From the NCBI GenBank assembly GCA_964612425.1, contig CAZTDX010000045.1:1-29627 (forward strand): DNA of 29,627 nucleotides, in the 5' to 3' direction. Below are positions 16,940 to 24,941 of the stretch, one piece after another. Numbering within the stretch: the stretch's first letter is position 1; each line of letters opens with the position of its first letter. Both the position numbers and the translations under genes were made by a program. The notes beneath the pieces were generated by a model. That model saw only the letters and a program-made list of their open reading frames with translations. It did no database searches and had not been told where the DNA came from. This stretch comes from CAUJGP01 sp964612425 (GTDB lineage Bacteria; Bdellovibrionota; Bdellovibrionia; Bdellovibrionales; Bdellovibrionaceae).

Positions 16940-17151
16940 AATCTCCTCGCAAAATTTTTTATTTGCTAACAAGTTAAACTTTTTTATCACACACAATAGC
17001 TATAGAGCGTTAGTTTTTGCAGATTAAGTTAGCATGAATAATTTTTTTGGTGACAGACTATTTCACTTAAGACTAACTCTCCACGATTCGTTAAAGTGAC
17101 AGATGTATTTTACACAGTGTTTCGCAAGAGGCATGGGAGAGGGAGGGTAGG
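16940..17151. other. Intergenic region before the DksA-like gene, with 8-base direct repeat
   Basis: No gene seen in these 212 bases. GTGACAGA occurs twice, at 17050-17057 and 17096-17103, 46 bases apart and upstream of the DksA-like start, so a regulatory role is possible. A short GAGAT-AAA-ATCTC repeat spans the preceding stop codon, but without a T tract it is not a convincing terminator. Confidence 0.35.
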
Positions 17152-17523
17152 ATGCAGGATGCCAACTTTATGTCGATGAAACAAATTTTAGTTTCGAAGC
17201 GGAGTGCAATTCTCAATAAATCTATCGAGTTTACTCGAGAACAGAGAGAAGAAGAAATTGGTTTTTCAAGAGCCGATGAAGCAGAGATTGCAACCGTCGA
17301 TACAAATTTGACATTGTCATATCAAATTCATGAACGTGATCGTATGATGCTTATGCAAATCGATAAGGCTCTTAGCAAGCTAGCCGAAGGGCGGTACGGT
17401 AAGTGTGAAGAGTGTAGTGCGGAAATTTCGGAGAAGAGATTAGAAGCTAGACCTTTTGCGCAGTATTGTATCGACTGCCAGGAAGAACATGAGGCCAGTG
17501 GAAGATTTACGACGCCAAAATAA
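17152..17523 (+). CDS. DksA/TraR family C4 zinc-finger transcription regulator
   Basis: Small (123-residue) secondary-channel type regulator of RNA polymerase. A helical hairpin (about 8-80) precedes a C4 zinc finger with Cys85/Cys88 (GKCEEC) and Cys106/Cys109 (YCIDC). The linking segment EKRLEARPFAQ closely matches E. coli DksA. An aspartate in the hairpin tip region (ADEAEIA, Asp42) corresponds to the acidic tip DksA uses near the polymerase active site. A strong ribosome site (GGGAGGG) precedes the ATG. It is shorter than DksA (151) and lacks its N-terminal extension, so it may be one of several paralogues. It stands alone between the LppC gene and lon, with about 210 bases of intergenic sequence on each side. 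Confidence 0.9.
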   Translation: MQDANFMSMKQILVSKRSAILNKSIEFTREQREEEIGFSRADEAEIATVDTNLTLSYQIHERDRMMLMQIDKALSKLAEGRYGKCEECSAEISEKRLEARPFAQYCIDCQEEHEASGRFTTPK

Positions 17524-17691
17524 TCAGGCATAGCAAATCGCAATAAAATCCATTAAAGCGTGAGAATCGCATCAAAACTAAACCTAAATAAAGATTAATA
17601 TAAAGTCTTTGGTCTAAAAAGAATTACTTAAGGTCCAAATTTATTAATTTTCTGTAAAGCTCAAAACCGCGATCTCCGAAGTGTTTCTAGA

Positions 17692-17716
17692 TTCGAGAAA
17701 TTTATCAATTCTCGAA
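17692..17716. promoter_or_regulatory. CIRCE-like inverted repeat upstream of lon
   Basis: TTCGAGAA (17692-17699) and TTCTCGAA (17709-17716) are a perfect 8-base inverted repeat with a 9-base spacer, ending about 10 bases before the lon ribosome site. The arm and spacer lengths resemble the CIRCE operator of HrcA, although the sequence is different. In RNA it would form a hairpin in the leader next to the ribosome site. Either a repressor operator or a leader structure could regulate lon in stress. No gene is seen in 17524-17691. Confidence 0.5.
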
Positions 17717-17738
17717 ATAGAAATTGCGGAGGAGCTCT

Positions 17739-20153
17739 ATGAGTTTTGAAGATAAGCCAACGGAAATGCCATCAGTATTACCGATGTTGCCTGTTCGAGA
17801 TATAGTGGTATTTCCCTATATGATTTTGCCCCTATTTGTAGGTCGAGAAGCTTCGATCCGCTCGGTTGAAGATGCATTAACACGAAATCGACTCATATTT
17901 TTAGTTTCACAAAAAGAAGTGACTGATGAAAATCCCCAACCGGATAACATTTATCAAGTTGGTACAGTCGCAGAAATTATGCGTATGAGAAAACTATCAG
18001 ATGGCCGTGTTAAAATTCTTATCAAAGGTGTCGCTAAGGCACGAGTAAAAAAATATGTTAAAACGGCGCCATCTTACGAAGCAGAAATTGAAGTTATTGA
18101 CGAGAGTCAAAACTCAACAGCTGTTGTTGAGTATGAAGCAATGATTAGGACTGCCAAAGAGCAAATTGAAAAAGTGATTGCTCTCGGTAGAGTTTTATCT
18201 CCAGATATTTTGCTAGTGTTGGATGATGTTTCTGATCCAGGTCGCTTGGCAGATCTTATTGCTAGTAACATAGGATTAAAAATTGGTGATGCACAAAAAA
18301 TATTAGAAACTACCAGTCATAAAGAGCGCCTGAAGCTTGTGAATGACTTGTTATCAGCAGAGTTAGAAGTTCTGCAAATGCAACAAAAAATTCGCAACCA
18401 AGCAAAAGACGAAATGTCTAAAACGCAAAGAGAATATTTTCTTCGTGAGCAGATGAGAGCGATCAAGAGCGAATTAGGTGAACAAGATTCTAAAGCCGAA
18501 GAAATGGACGAGCTCAGAGAAAAAATTATCAAGTGCCAAATGCCACAAGTGGTAGAGACCGAAGCACTAAAACAACTTTCACGATTAGAAAGAATGCACC
18601 CCGATGCATCAGAAGCTTCCATGGTTCGAACGTATCTTGATGTTATGATTGATCTACCTTGGAATAAAAAAACCGAAGATAATTTAGATTTAGAAAGAGC
18701 TAAAAAAATCTTAGATGAAGATCATTACGATCTACAAAAAGTAAAAGATCGAATTTTAGAGTTCCTTGCAGTGAGAAAACTAAAAAGCGATATGAAGGGT
18801 CCAATTCTTTGCTTTGCAGGACCTCCGGGAGTTGGAAAAACTTCATTAGGTAAGTCTATTGCTCGCTCCATGGGACGAGAGTATTTCCGAGTGGCCCTGG
18901 GTGGTGTAAAAGATGAAGCTGAGATTCGTGGCCATCGTCGAACTTATGTTGGAGCTATGCCAGGAAAAATTGTTCAAGCTCTTCGACAAGTAAAAACTAA
19001 AAATCCCGTAATTGTGTTAGACGAGATTGATAAGCTTGGTAGTGATTTCAGAGGTGATCCAAGTGCTGCTATGCTTGAGGTTTTAGATCCTGAACAAAAC
19101 GTGGCATTTAGAGATAATTACTTAAATGTGGACTTTGATTTAAGTAATGCATTGTTTATTGCAACAGCTAACGTGTTAGAAAATATTCCACCAGCATTAA
19201 GAGATCGTATGGAAATCATTCAAATCTCTGGCTACACTGAAAACGATAAGCTCCTCATTGCCAACAAACATTTGATTGAAAGGCAAATTGAAAACAACGG
19301 TATTAGTAAAGAGCACATCACTTTCACAGATCCAGGAATGCAATACATTATCTCTCATTACACACGTGAAGCGGGTTTAAGAAATTTAGAGAGAGAAGTA
19401 GGTTCCATTTGTAGAAAAGTCGCAAAAATGATTGTGATGAACGAAGCTAAACACATGGATATCACGCCGGAAACTGTGGTTGAATTGTTGGGACCTCCTC
19501 GCTTTTTGAGAGATGAGTTATTAAAAGATCCACAAGTAGGAGTTGTGACTGGTCTTGCTTGGACACAAGCAGGAGGCGAAGTCCTCTACGTTGAGGCCTT
19601 AAAAATGAAAGGCACTGGTGGCTTGAGATTAACGGGCCAACTTGGCGACGTGATGAAAGAGTCAGCGCAAGCAGCGTGGAGTTATGCAAAAGCACACTAT
19701 AACGAATTAGGAATTGCAGAAGACTTTTTTGAAAAATGGGAAGTGCATGTGCACTTACCTGCTGGCGCCATTCCTAAAGATGGTCCGTCTGCTGGGGTAA
19801 CTCTAACAACAGCACTGGTGAGTCTGGCTTCTGATATTCCTGTCAGACATGATATTGCAATGACGGGTGAAGTGACGCTCCAAGGACGTGTACTTCCTGT
19901 TGGTGGAATTCGTGAAAAATGTTTAGCAGCCCTTTCAGCAGGGGTGAAGAACATAGCGATCCCACTTGCTAATAAAAAAGACACAATAGATATTCCAAAA
20001 GAATTCAAAGACAAAATGAATTTTGTTTATGTCGAAAATGTGGATGAAGTTTTTAGCGTGGCATTTGATAAAAATGCTAAAGGCAAAAAAACGACTGCAC
20101 CCAAGGGTGCCGGCAAAAAAGCCAAAGTACCATCAGCAGCCTCCGCAGCATAA
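17739..20153 (+). CDS. lon: ATP-dependent protease Lon
   Basis: Cytoplasmic AAA+ serine protease that degrades misfolded and regulatory proteins. I use the ATG at 17739 (804 residues) because GGAGGAG lies just upstream; the frame opens 15 bases earlier at a TTG that overlaps this site. Domains: N-terminal substrate domain (LPMLPVRDIVVFPYMILPL, about 10-200), coiled coil (200-310), AAA+ module with Walker A GPPGVGKT (361-368) and Walker B IVLDEIDKLG, and the protease domain with the Ser-Lys dyad Ser684 (DGPSAGVT) and Lys727 (GGIREKCLAA), spaced 43 residues as in E. coli Lon. A Lys/Ala-rich tail of about 25 residues follows the fold. The upstream inverted repeat suggests stress regulation; a terminator follows. 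Confidence 0.98.
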   Translation: MSFEDKPTEMPSVLPMLPVRDIVVFPYMILPLFVGREASIRSVEDALTRNRLIFLVSQKEVTDENPQPDNIYQVGTVAEIMRMRKLSDGRVKILIKGVAKARVKKYVKTAPSYEAEIEVIDESQNSTAVVEYEAMIRTAKEQIEKVIALGRVLSPDILLVLDDVSDPGRLADLIASNIGLKIGDAQKILETTSHKERLKLVNDLLSAELEVLQMQQKIRNQAKDEMSKTQREYFLREQMRAIKSELGEQDSKAEEMDELREKIIKCQMPQVVETEALKQLSRLERMHPDASEASMVRTYLDVMIDLPWNKKTEDNLDLERAKKILDEDHYDLQKVKDRILEFLAVRKLKSDMKGPILCFAGPPGVGKTSLGKSIARSMGREYFRVALGGVKDEAEIRGHRRTYVGAMPGKIVQALRQVKTKNPVIVLDEIDKLGSDFRGDPSAAMLEVLDPEQNVAFRDNYLNVDFDLSNALFIATANVLENIPPALRDRMEIIQISGYTENDKLLIANKHLIERQIENNGISKEHITFTDPGMQYIISHYTREAGLRNLEREVGSICRKVAKMIVMNEAKHMDITPETVVELLGPPRFLRDELLKDPQVGVVTGLAWTQAGGEVLYVEALKMKGTGGLRLTGQLGDVMKESAQAAWSYAKAHYNELGIAEDFFEKWEVHVHLPAGAIPKDGPSAGVTLTTALVSLASDIPVRHDIAMTGEVTLQGRVLPVGGIREKCLAALSAGVKNIAIPLANKKDTIDIPKEFKDKMNFVYVENVDEVFSVAFDKNAKGKKTTAPKGAGKKAKVPSAASAA

Positions 20154-20163
20154 TTGCCATTAA

Positions 20164-20218
20164 GGCTGATTCAATTGAGCATGACAATGCCGTTGGATCA
20201 GCCATTTTACTTTTAATT
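20164..20218 (+). terminator. Intrinsic terminator of lon
   Basis: GGCTGAT (20164-20170) pairs exactly with ATCAGCC (20197-20203). The stem extends inwards by TCAA/TTGG (one wobble), and a small inner GCAT/ATGC pair is possible. A T-rich run (ATTTTACTTTTAATT) follows at 20204-20218. It begins 11 bases after the lon stop and its tail overlaps the stop codon of the convergent small gene. Confidence 0.65.
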
Positions 20219-20647
20219 GTAAGCAGTGCTCTGTGCTATTGAATCTTTCAATGCATCTAGCGAAATTAGCTTCTCTCTGTTTTTAGAACAATAGTCTCTT
20301 GTAATATGACCCCATAATTGTACTGGACTAATATTTTTAGAAAGCTCATTGGATAAATATTTAGCTACAGCAGTGGTAACAACCTGTGTATGCTCATCAA
20401 AAGGGGCGTCCTCAGTTTTGCAATTTTCGTAGTACAATAAAGCTGGCAATGCTGGTGAGTTTAGGTTTAACTCATCACCCTCGGTGCTATCATTAAACCT
20501 ATATAAAAAATCATTGAACATATCACTCTTAGACTTATACCATTCCTTGACAGCTTCCCTGGCTAATTTCAAGTTAGTGTCAGCATAGGTATTGATGGGA
20601 AAAACACAAGAAATAATAATGACCATTTTAAAGAGATTCTTTTTCAT
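20213..20647 (-). CDS. Small exported protein of unknown function
   Basis: A 144-residue protein with a signal peptide (MKKNLFKMVIIISCVFPINT, cleavage after YA) and a helical mature part with two cysteines (in YENCKTE and RDYCSKN) that could form a disulfide. No family is recognised. The frame is open to an ATG at 20656, but that codon touches the GGAGG ribosome site, whereas the ATG at 20647 has the ideal 9-base spacing, so I choose the latter. A likely -10 (TATAAT on the minus strand, 20677-20682) lies upstream. It is convergent with lon and divergent from the guaD region. Confidence 0.75.
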   Translation of the reverse strand: MKKNLFKMVIIISCVFPINTYADTNLKLAREAVKEWYKSKSDMFNDFLYRFNDSTEGDELNLNSPALPALLYYENCKTEDAPFDEHTQVVTTAVAKYLSNELSKNISPVQLWGHITRDYCSKNREKLISLDALKDSIAQSTAYN

Positions 20648-20676
20648 TAAATACATCCTCCGGCTATTTTAAACTA

Positions 20677-20682
20677 ATTATA
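20677..20682 (-). promoter_or_regulatory. Putative -10 element for the small exported protein gene
   Basis: A TATAAT on the minus strand about 30 bases before the chosen ATG at 20647, giving a leader of roughly 20-25 bases that contains the GGAGG site. No good -35 is visible, so this is tentative. Confidence 0.3.
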
Positions 20683-20796
20683 TTTACTTTTATCTTATGA
20701 AAATAATATAAATTAAAAACATTTTTATCTACTGTAGAGTATTAGTCAGTGCTGCCAATTATTGGCTCGAGCAATAATAAACAATTCATTTCAGTA

Positions 20797-20805
20797 TGTT
20801 ATAAT
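20797..20805 (+). promoter_or_regulatory. Extended -10 promoter pointing towards guaD
   Basis: TGT immediately followed by TATAAT (20800-20805) is a consensus extended -10 element. No TTGACA-like -35 is seen, as is usual for this class. It reads into the 100-N gap and on to guaD, the first gene of the guaD-PAP2-cti run, but the gap could hide another gene. Confidence 0.45.
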
Positions 20806-20832
20806 GCATGAATAAAAATAATAAGATTTCTC

Positions 20833-20932
20833 NNNNNNNNNNNNNNNNNNNNNNNNNNNNNNNNNNNNNNNNNNNNNNNNNNNNNNNNNNNNNNNNNNNN
20901 NNNNNNNNNNNNNNNNNNNNNNNNNNNNNNNN
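20833..20932. other. Assembly gap of 100 N
   Basis: Exactly 100 N between the extended -10 element and guaD; true length unknown. The flanks (from 20657 on the left and to 20957 on the right) show promoter-like sequence but no gene. Confidence 0.97.
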
Positions 20933-20957
20933 ACTGAAAGTAAGGGAAATATTAAAT

Positions 20958-21425
20958 ATGAATAAAATCTTTATGGAAAGAGCGATTAGTCTCTCGCGAG
21001 AACACATGAGCTTAGGGCATGGTGGACCTTTCGGTGCTGTTATTGTAAAGGAAGGAAAAATTGTTGCTGAAGGTTGGAATACCGTGGCATCAAGTAATGA
21101 CCCGACGGCACATGCAGAGGTCGAAGCAATACGCAAAGCATGTCAAGCACTCAATAATTTCGATTTAAGTAATTGTGAAATTTACACGAGCTGCGAGCCT
21201 TGCCCCATGTGTTTGGCAGCCATTTACTGGGCAAGAATTTCAAAAATTTACTATGCAAACACAAGAGAAGATGCGGCCAAAATCAATTTTGATGACGAGT
21301 TTTTATATCAGGAAATTACTAAACCCTTAAATCAGAGAAAAATACCCACATCGCAAATCAATAGAGACGATGCGATCAAGGTATTTCAAGAATGGTCTAT
21401 AAAAGAAGATAAAATACCTTACTAA
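20958..21425 (+). CDS. guaD: Guanine deaminase (cytidine deaminase-like family)
   Basis: Zinc hydrolase converting guanine to xanthine and ammonia, a purine salvage/catabolism step. It has 155 residues, the size of the B. subtilis-type GuaD. The zinc site is His52-Ala-Glu54 (TAHAEVEAI) plus Cys82 and Cys85 (CEPCPMC). GGPFGAVIVKEGKIVAEGWN and the later FDDEFLYQEI...P.NQR.IP pattern match guanine deaminase better than tRNA adenosine deaminase TadA, which lacks the domain-swapped C-terminal tail seen here. The ATG at 20958 has AAGGGA about 10 bases upstream. The PAP2 gene follows 22 bases later in the same direction. Confidence 0.92.
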   Translation: MNKIFMERAISLSREHMSLGHGGPFGAVIVKEGKIVAEGWNTVASSNDPTAHAEVEAIRKACQALNNFDLSNCEIYTSCEPCPMCLAAIYWARISKIYYANTREDAAKINFDDEFLYQEITKPLNQRKIPTSQINRDDAIKVFQEWSIKEDKIPY

Positions 21426-21447
21426 TAATGAATCTCGAGAGATAAAA

Positions 21448-22116
21448 GTGAATAAATTTAAAAAATCATTTATAGTGCGATGGAAAACTCAACAAATTGT
21501 TTATCTCGGTTTAATATTGGGTATCTGTTCTGTCCTATCTATTTTTTATTTAGATCAGGTGTTGGCTCATTGGACCCACAATTATTTTCAGGGAAGGCTA
21601 GACGCCATAGCAAAATTCATAACATGGTTTGGCACGGGTGATACCTATTTTTTTATATCAGTCATGGGTTATTTATTTACACGACTTTTCTCAAAAAAGT
21701 TAACCCATTTAAATTGGCCGCAACGACTGACTGAAGCTAAAAAAAGATTTGGATTTATGTTTCTCTGTTTTGCCATTTCGGGCCTTATACTTATGGTATT
21801 AAAAATAATCTTTGGGCGCGAAAGACCTTACAACACAACAGAATTTCAGCCATTTCACTTTAATCCATTCACGTTGGATTGGGATTTTCAATCCTATCCT
21901 TCGGGTCATACGCAAGTGGGATTTACCCTTGCTTCTTTTATATCAATTCTTTACCCGCGCGCGACAATTGCTCTATTTATATTTGCCTCTCTTGTGGGCC
22001 TCTCTCGTGTCATTTTAGAAAAACATTACTTAGGGGATGTGTTAGCTGGTGCATTTATTGGAATATTGGGTACTTTTATTGCATGGAAATGGAAAGGCTC
22101 AAAACTTCAATTGTAA
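21448..22116 (+). CDS. PAP2-family membrane phosphatase
   Basis: Integral membrane phosphatase of 222 residues with five or six hydrophobic segments. All three PAP2 signatures are present: Lys119-x6-Arg126-Pro127 (KIIFGRERP), PSGH (151-154) and Ser186-Arg187-x5-His193-x3-Asp197 (SRVILEKHYLGD). Likely substrates are phosphatidic acid, phosphatidylglycerophosphate or undecaprenyl pyrophosphate on the periplasmic face; sequence alone does not decide. It starts with GTG after a GAGAGA site. It lies between guaD and the fatty-acid isomerase gene (29 bases apart), so it is probably part of a lipid-related transcript. Confidence 0.92.
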   Translation: MNKFKKSFIVRWKTQQIVYLGLILGICSVLSIFYLDQVLAHWTHNYFQGRLDAIAKFITWFGTGDTYFFISVMGYLFTRLFSKKLTHLNWPQRLTEAKKRFGFMFLCFAISGLILMVLKIIFGRERPYNTTEFQPFHFNPFTLDWDFQSYPSGHTQVGFTLASFISILYPRATIALFIFASLVGLSRVILEKHYLGDVLAGAFIGILGTFIAWKWKGSKLQL

Positions 22117-22145
22117 AATCATGTTAACTTATAGAAAAATTTTTG

Positions 22146-24941
22146 ATGAAAATAACAAAAAATAAAAAAGCAAAATACATAGTGAGCGCTGGGCTTATTA
22201 TAGCCATAACCTTAATGGGTCTGACCTACTACAAAAAATATAATTTAAAGAAGTTAAATTCTTTAAGCAGTGTGAATGATCTCAATTTCACCAGCGATGG
22301 CGTAGAAAATGAGTTAGTTGATTATCCAAAGGTTCAAAAAATATTTAATTCACGATGTATTGCGTGTCACTCGTGTTATGAATCTCCTTGCCAGCTGAAC
22401 TTACAGTCCTATGAAGGAATTCAAAGAGGAGTTCTTGAAGATGATATTTTCAACCGTTACCGAATCAAAGAAGTTCCGGCTACAAGACTTTTTGAAGATG
22501 CCAGTCAAATAAAGGATTGGCGATCGCTTGGGTTTCACGATGTGATTGGCAATCAAAATTCATCAATATTACTCAGCGCAATTAGAAGAGGAAGTCTCGC
22601 CCATAGAAGTGAAATTCCAAACCATTATCCTGATGATCGACAATGTATTAATCACGAAACGAGCGACCTTGAAGATAAAATGAAAGATCCTCGCTTAGCT
22701 ATGCCATTTAACTTACCTGGTCTCAGTCAGGCAGATGTGCTTACGATTGCGCGTTGGATTAAAGGTGGAGCTAAGGGGCCGCATGAAGAGGACTTGAACA
22801 AAATCAATTTTCAAGCTGCTGAGTTTAAAATAATTAAAGAGTGGGAGTCTTTTTTAAATCATTCAATTCATGAAACGAATAAACAAAATCAATATAAGTA
22901 TCAACTAACAAGTCGCTACCTCTATGAACATCTCTACTTGGCCCACCTCTTTGTGAAAAGCCAACCCCGAGTGTTTTATAGTTTAATTCGATCAAAAACC
23001 TCTTGTGATAATCCAGAGGCGATAAGAACTCGAACTCCAGGCACAGATCCCGGTTTGAAAAACTTTTATTATTGTTTCATTAAATTTCCGGGAACCATAG
23101 TAAATAAAAATCACTTACCTTATGAAATAAGTTTACAAAAGCTCGATTGGATAAAACAACTTTTTATTGAACCAGTATGGAAAGAGATGAGCGATAACCC
23201 GACTTCCCCCCCCTATCAAGCCGCGAGTATTGAATCAGGAGCGCCAGGTCTTGAGATCAATAAAATTGATTTTAAAAAGTTAACACTCAAAACAGATCAA
23301 CTCAATTTGGAAAATTTAAAAAAGAATTTTGAAGAGCTACCAAATAAATGGAATGGCATAATAGAAAATTATAAAAAAGAAAAAAGTGAAACCGAAGAGC
23401 AAATTGCTCAAAATAAAATTGCTTCCAATCCCTTTATCGTTTTTAAGGACATTCCACAGGAGTCACGTTACCGTTTTTTATTGGAAGACGCGTATTATCA
23501 CATTATGACTTTTATGAAGGGCACGGTTTGTAATGGGACGCTATCGGTTAATGCTGTTCAAGATCAATTCTTTGTTTTCTTTTTGTCACCAGAAGCTAAT
23601 AAAAAGCTCATTACTCCAGAGGTTTTAAAGGAGTATAGTTTCCCAGCGAGATATGGTGAGGAGACTGGATTTAAAATAATTTCTGCCTTAACACAACAAG
23701 CTGAAAATAGAAATAAATCGCGTGTCGAGCTTAATATTAATCTTAAGAAATACTATGAAAGAGGTTTACCTTTAGAGGCCATTTGGGATGGTGACCGTGA
23801 AAATAAAAAAAATAATCAAATATTAACACCATCAAATAATAACGCTGTACTTACAATATTTCGTCACAATGACAGCGCCTCCATTGTGCGTGGGCCCGCC
23901 GGTGATTTGCCAAAAACAGCATTTGTAATGGATTATGCTACTTTTGAGAGAATGGCATATAATTTAGTTATTAATTTTGATGTTTTTGGAAGTCTTGGTC
24001 ATATGATGCTAACTAGAGCCTATATGGATTTGATTAGAACTGATGCTGAGAATTTATATTTGAGTTTTCTCCCCACCAAACAACGATTTAAATTAAAAAA
24101 GCATTGGTACAATGACTCAAAATCTAAATCTGATATTGGAAAAATAGAAAAAGATTCTCTTAATATAATTATGCGCACATTACTAGAAAAAGCCAAACTC
24201 ACACAAACTCAAATGGAAGTTTTCTACCGAGAAGGTGAGCTTACAGATATTGATCAAAATAGAATTCCATTTAAAGAAAGTTATGAGAAACCGGAATTAG
24301 CTCACTTGGATTTAATTAAAGAAATTTTATTTCATCGATTGAGTCCCGAGACCATAGGCAAAGAGGATGCACTCAATTGGTTTAAATTAAAGTCAGTTAA
24401 ACCAAAAAATGAAATTGAAAAGAAATTATCTGAGTTAACAAGAGAAGTGAAAAATCAAAAAATTCCTTTTTTACATCACTTTCCGGAGTTGAGCATGCTG
24501 GTGCTTGGATCTTCCGATATTGAAGGACGAAAACATTATCATCAATTTTATAGCCTACTACTTAATAGACAGTTCAACTCAATCTCTTTGATGGCCGGTG
24601 AAGATTTCAGACGTATGCCCGAGGAGGAGAGTCTGAGTTTGTTTCCGAAAGTCATTGGATATTACCCCAATCAGTTTTTTTATGTCGAGGACTCTCAAGA
24701 TGCTGTAAATCTTTTTGTTGATAGAGCACTGAGTATCAAAACATTTGATGACTACAAACAATTTTTAGATATCTATGGTATTAATCGGATGAACCCTGAA
24801 ATTTGGAATATCTACGACTATATTGTCGCTCAATACCAAGTGCAGGATCCTGTTGATGCCGGATACCTCGACCTTTCTCGCTATAATTTTACATTCACCG
24901 ATGAAAGCCTTTGGGATTTAACTAATTCCATCAAGAGATAG
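22146..24941 (+). CDS. cti: Haem c-containing fatty acid cis/trans isomerase
   Basis: Periplasmic enzyme that converts cis unsaturated acyl chains of membrane phospholipids to trans, stiffening the membrane under solvent or heat stress without new lipid synthesis. An N-terminal membrane anchor or uncleaved signal (about residues 10-28) is followed by the haem-binding motif CIACH (Cys71, Cys74, His75) within CIACHSCYESPCQLNLQSY, the hallmark of Cti. At 931 residues it is longer than the Pseudomonas enzyme (about 760). I use the ATG at 22146; a TTG one codon earlier is also open. The ribosome site is weak. The gene end overlaps the convergent trhP by 24 bases. Confidence 0.9.
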   Translation: MKITKNKKAKYIVSAGLIIAITLMGLTYYKKYNLKKLNSLSSVNDLNFTSDGVENELVDYPKVQKIFNSRCIACHSCYESPCQLNLQSYEGIQRGVLEDDIFNRYRIKEVPATRLFEDASQIKDWRSLGFHDVIGNQNSSILLSAIRRGSLAHRSEIPNHYPDDRQCINHETSDLEDKMKDPRLAMPFNLPGLSQADVLTIARWIKGGAKGPHEEDLNKINFQAAEFKIIKEWESFLNHSIHETNKQNQYKYQLTSRYLYEHLYLAHLFVKSQPRVFYSLIRSKTSCDNPEAIRTRTPGTDPGLKNFYYCFIKFPGTIVNKNHLPYEISLQKLDWIKQLFIEPVWKEMSDNPTSPPYQAASIESGAPGLEINKIDFKKLTLKTDQLNLENLKKNFEELPNKWNGIIENYKKEKSETEEQIAQNKIASNPFIVFKDIPQESRYRFLLEDAYYHIMTFMKGTVCNGTLSVNAVQDQFFVFFLSPEANKKLITPEVLKEYSFPARYGEETGFKIISALTQQAENRNKSRVELNINLKKYYERGLPLEAIWDGDRENKKNNQILTPSNNNAVLTIFRHNDSASIVRGPAGDLPKTAFVMDYATFERMAYNLVINFDVFGSLGHMMLTRAYMDLIRTDAENLYLSFLPTKQRFKLKKHWYNDSKSKSDIGKIEKDSLNIIMRTLLEKAKLTQTQMEVFYREGELTDIDQNRIPFKESYEKPELAHLDLIKEILFHRLSPETIGKEDALNWFKLKSVKPKNEIEKKLSELTREVKNQKIPFLHHFPELSMLVLGSSDIEGRKHYHQFYSLLLNRQFNSISLMAGEDFRRMPEEESLSLFPKVIGYYPNQFFYVEDSQDAVNLFVDRALSIKTFDDYKQFLDIYGINRMNPEIWNIYDYIVAQYQVQDPVDAGYLDLSRYNFTFTDESLWDLTNSIKR

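Noticed and set aside
17050..17066. CRP-like site GTGA-N9-TCAC upstream of the DksA-like gene
   Set aside because: A CRP site needs a 6-base spacer between the TGTGA and TCACA half sites; 9 bases does not fit.
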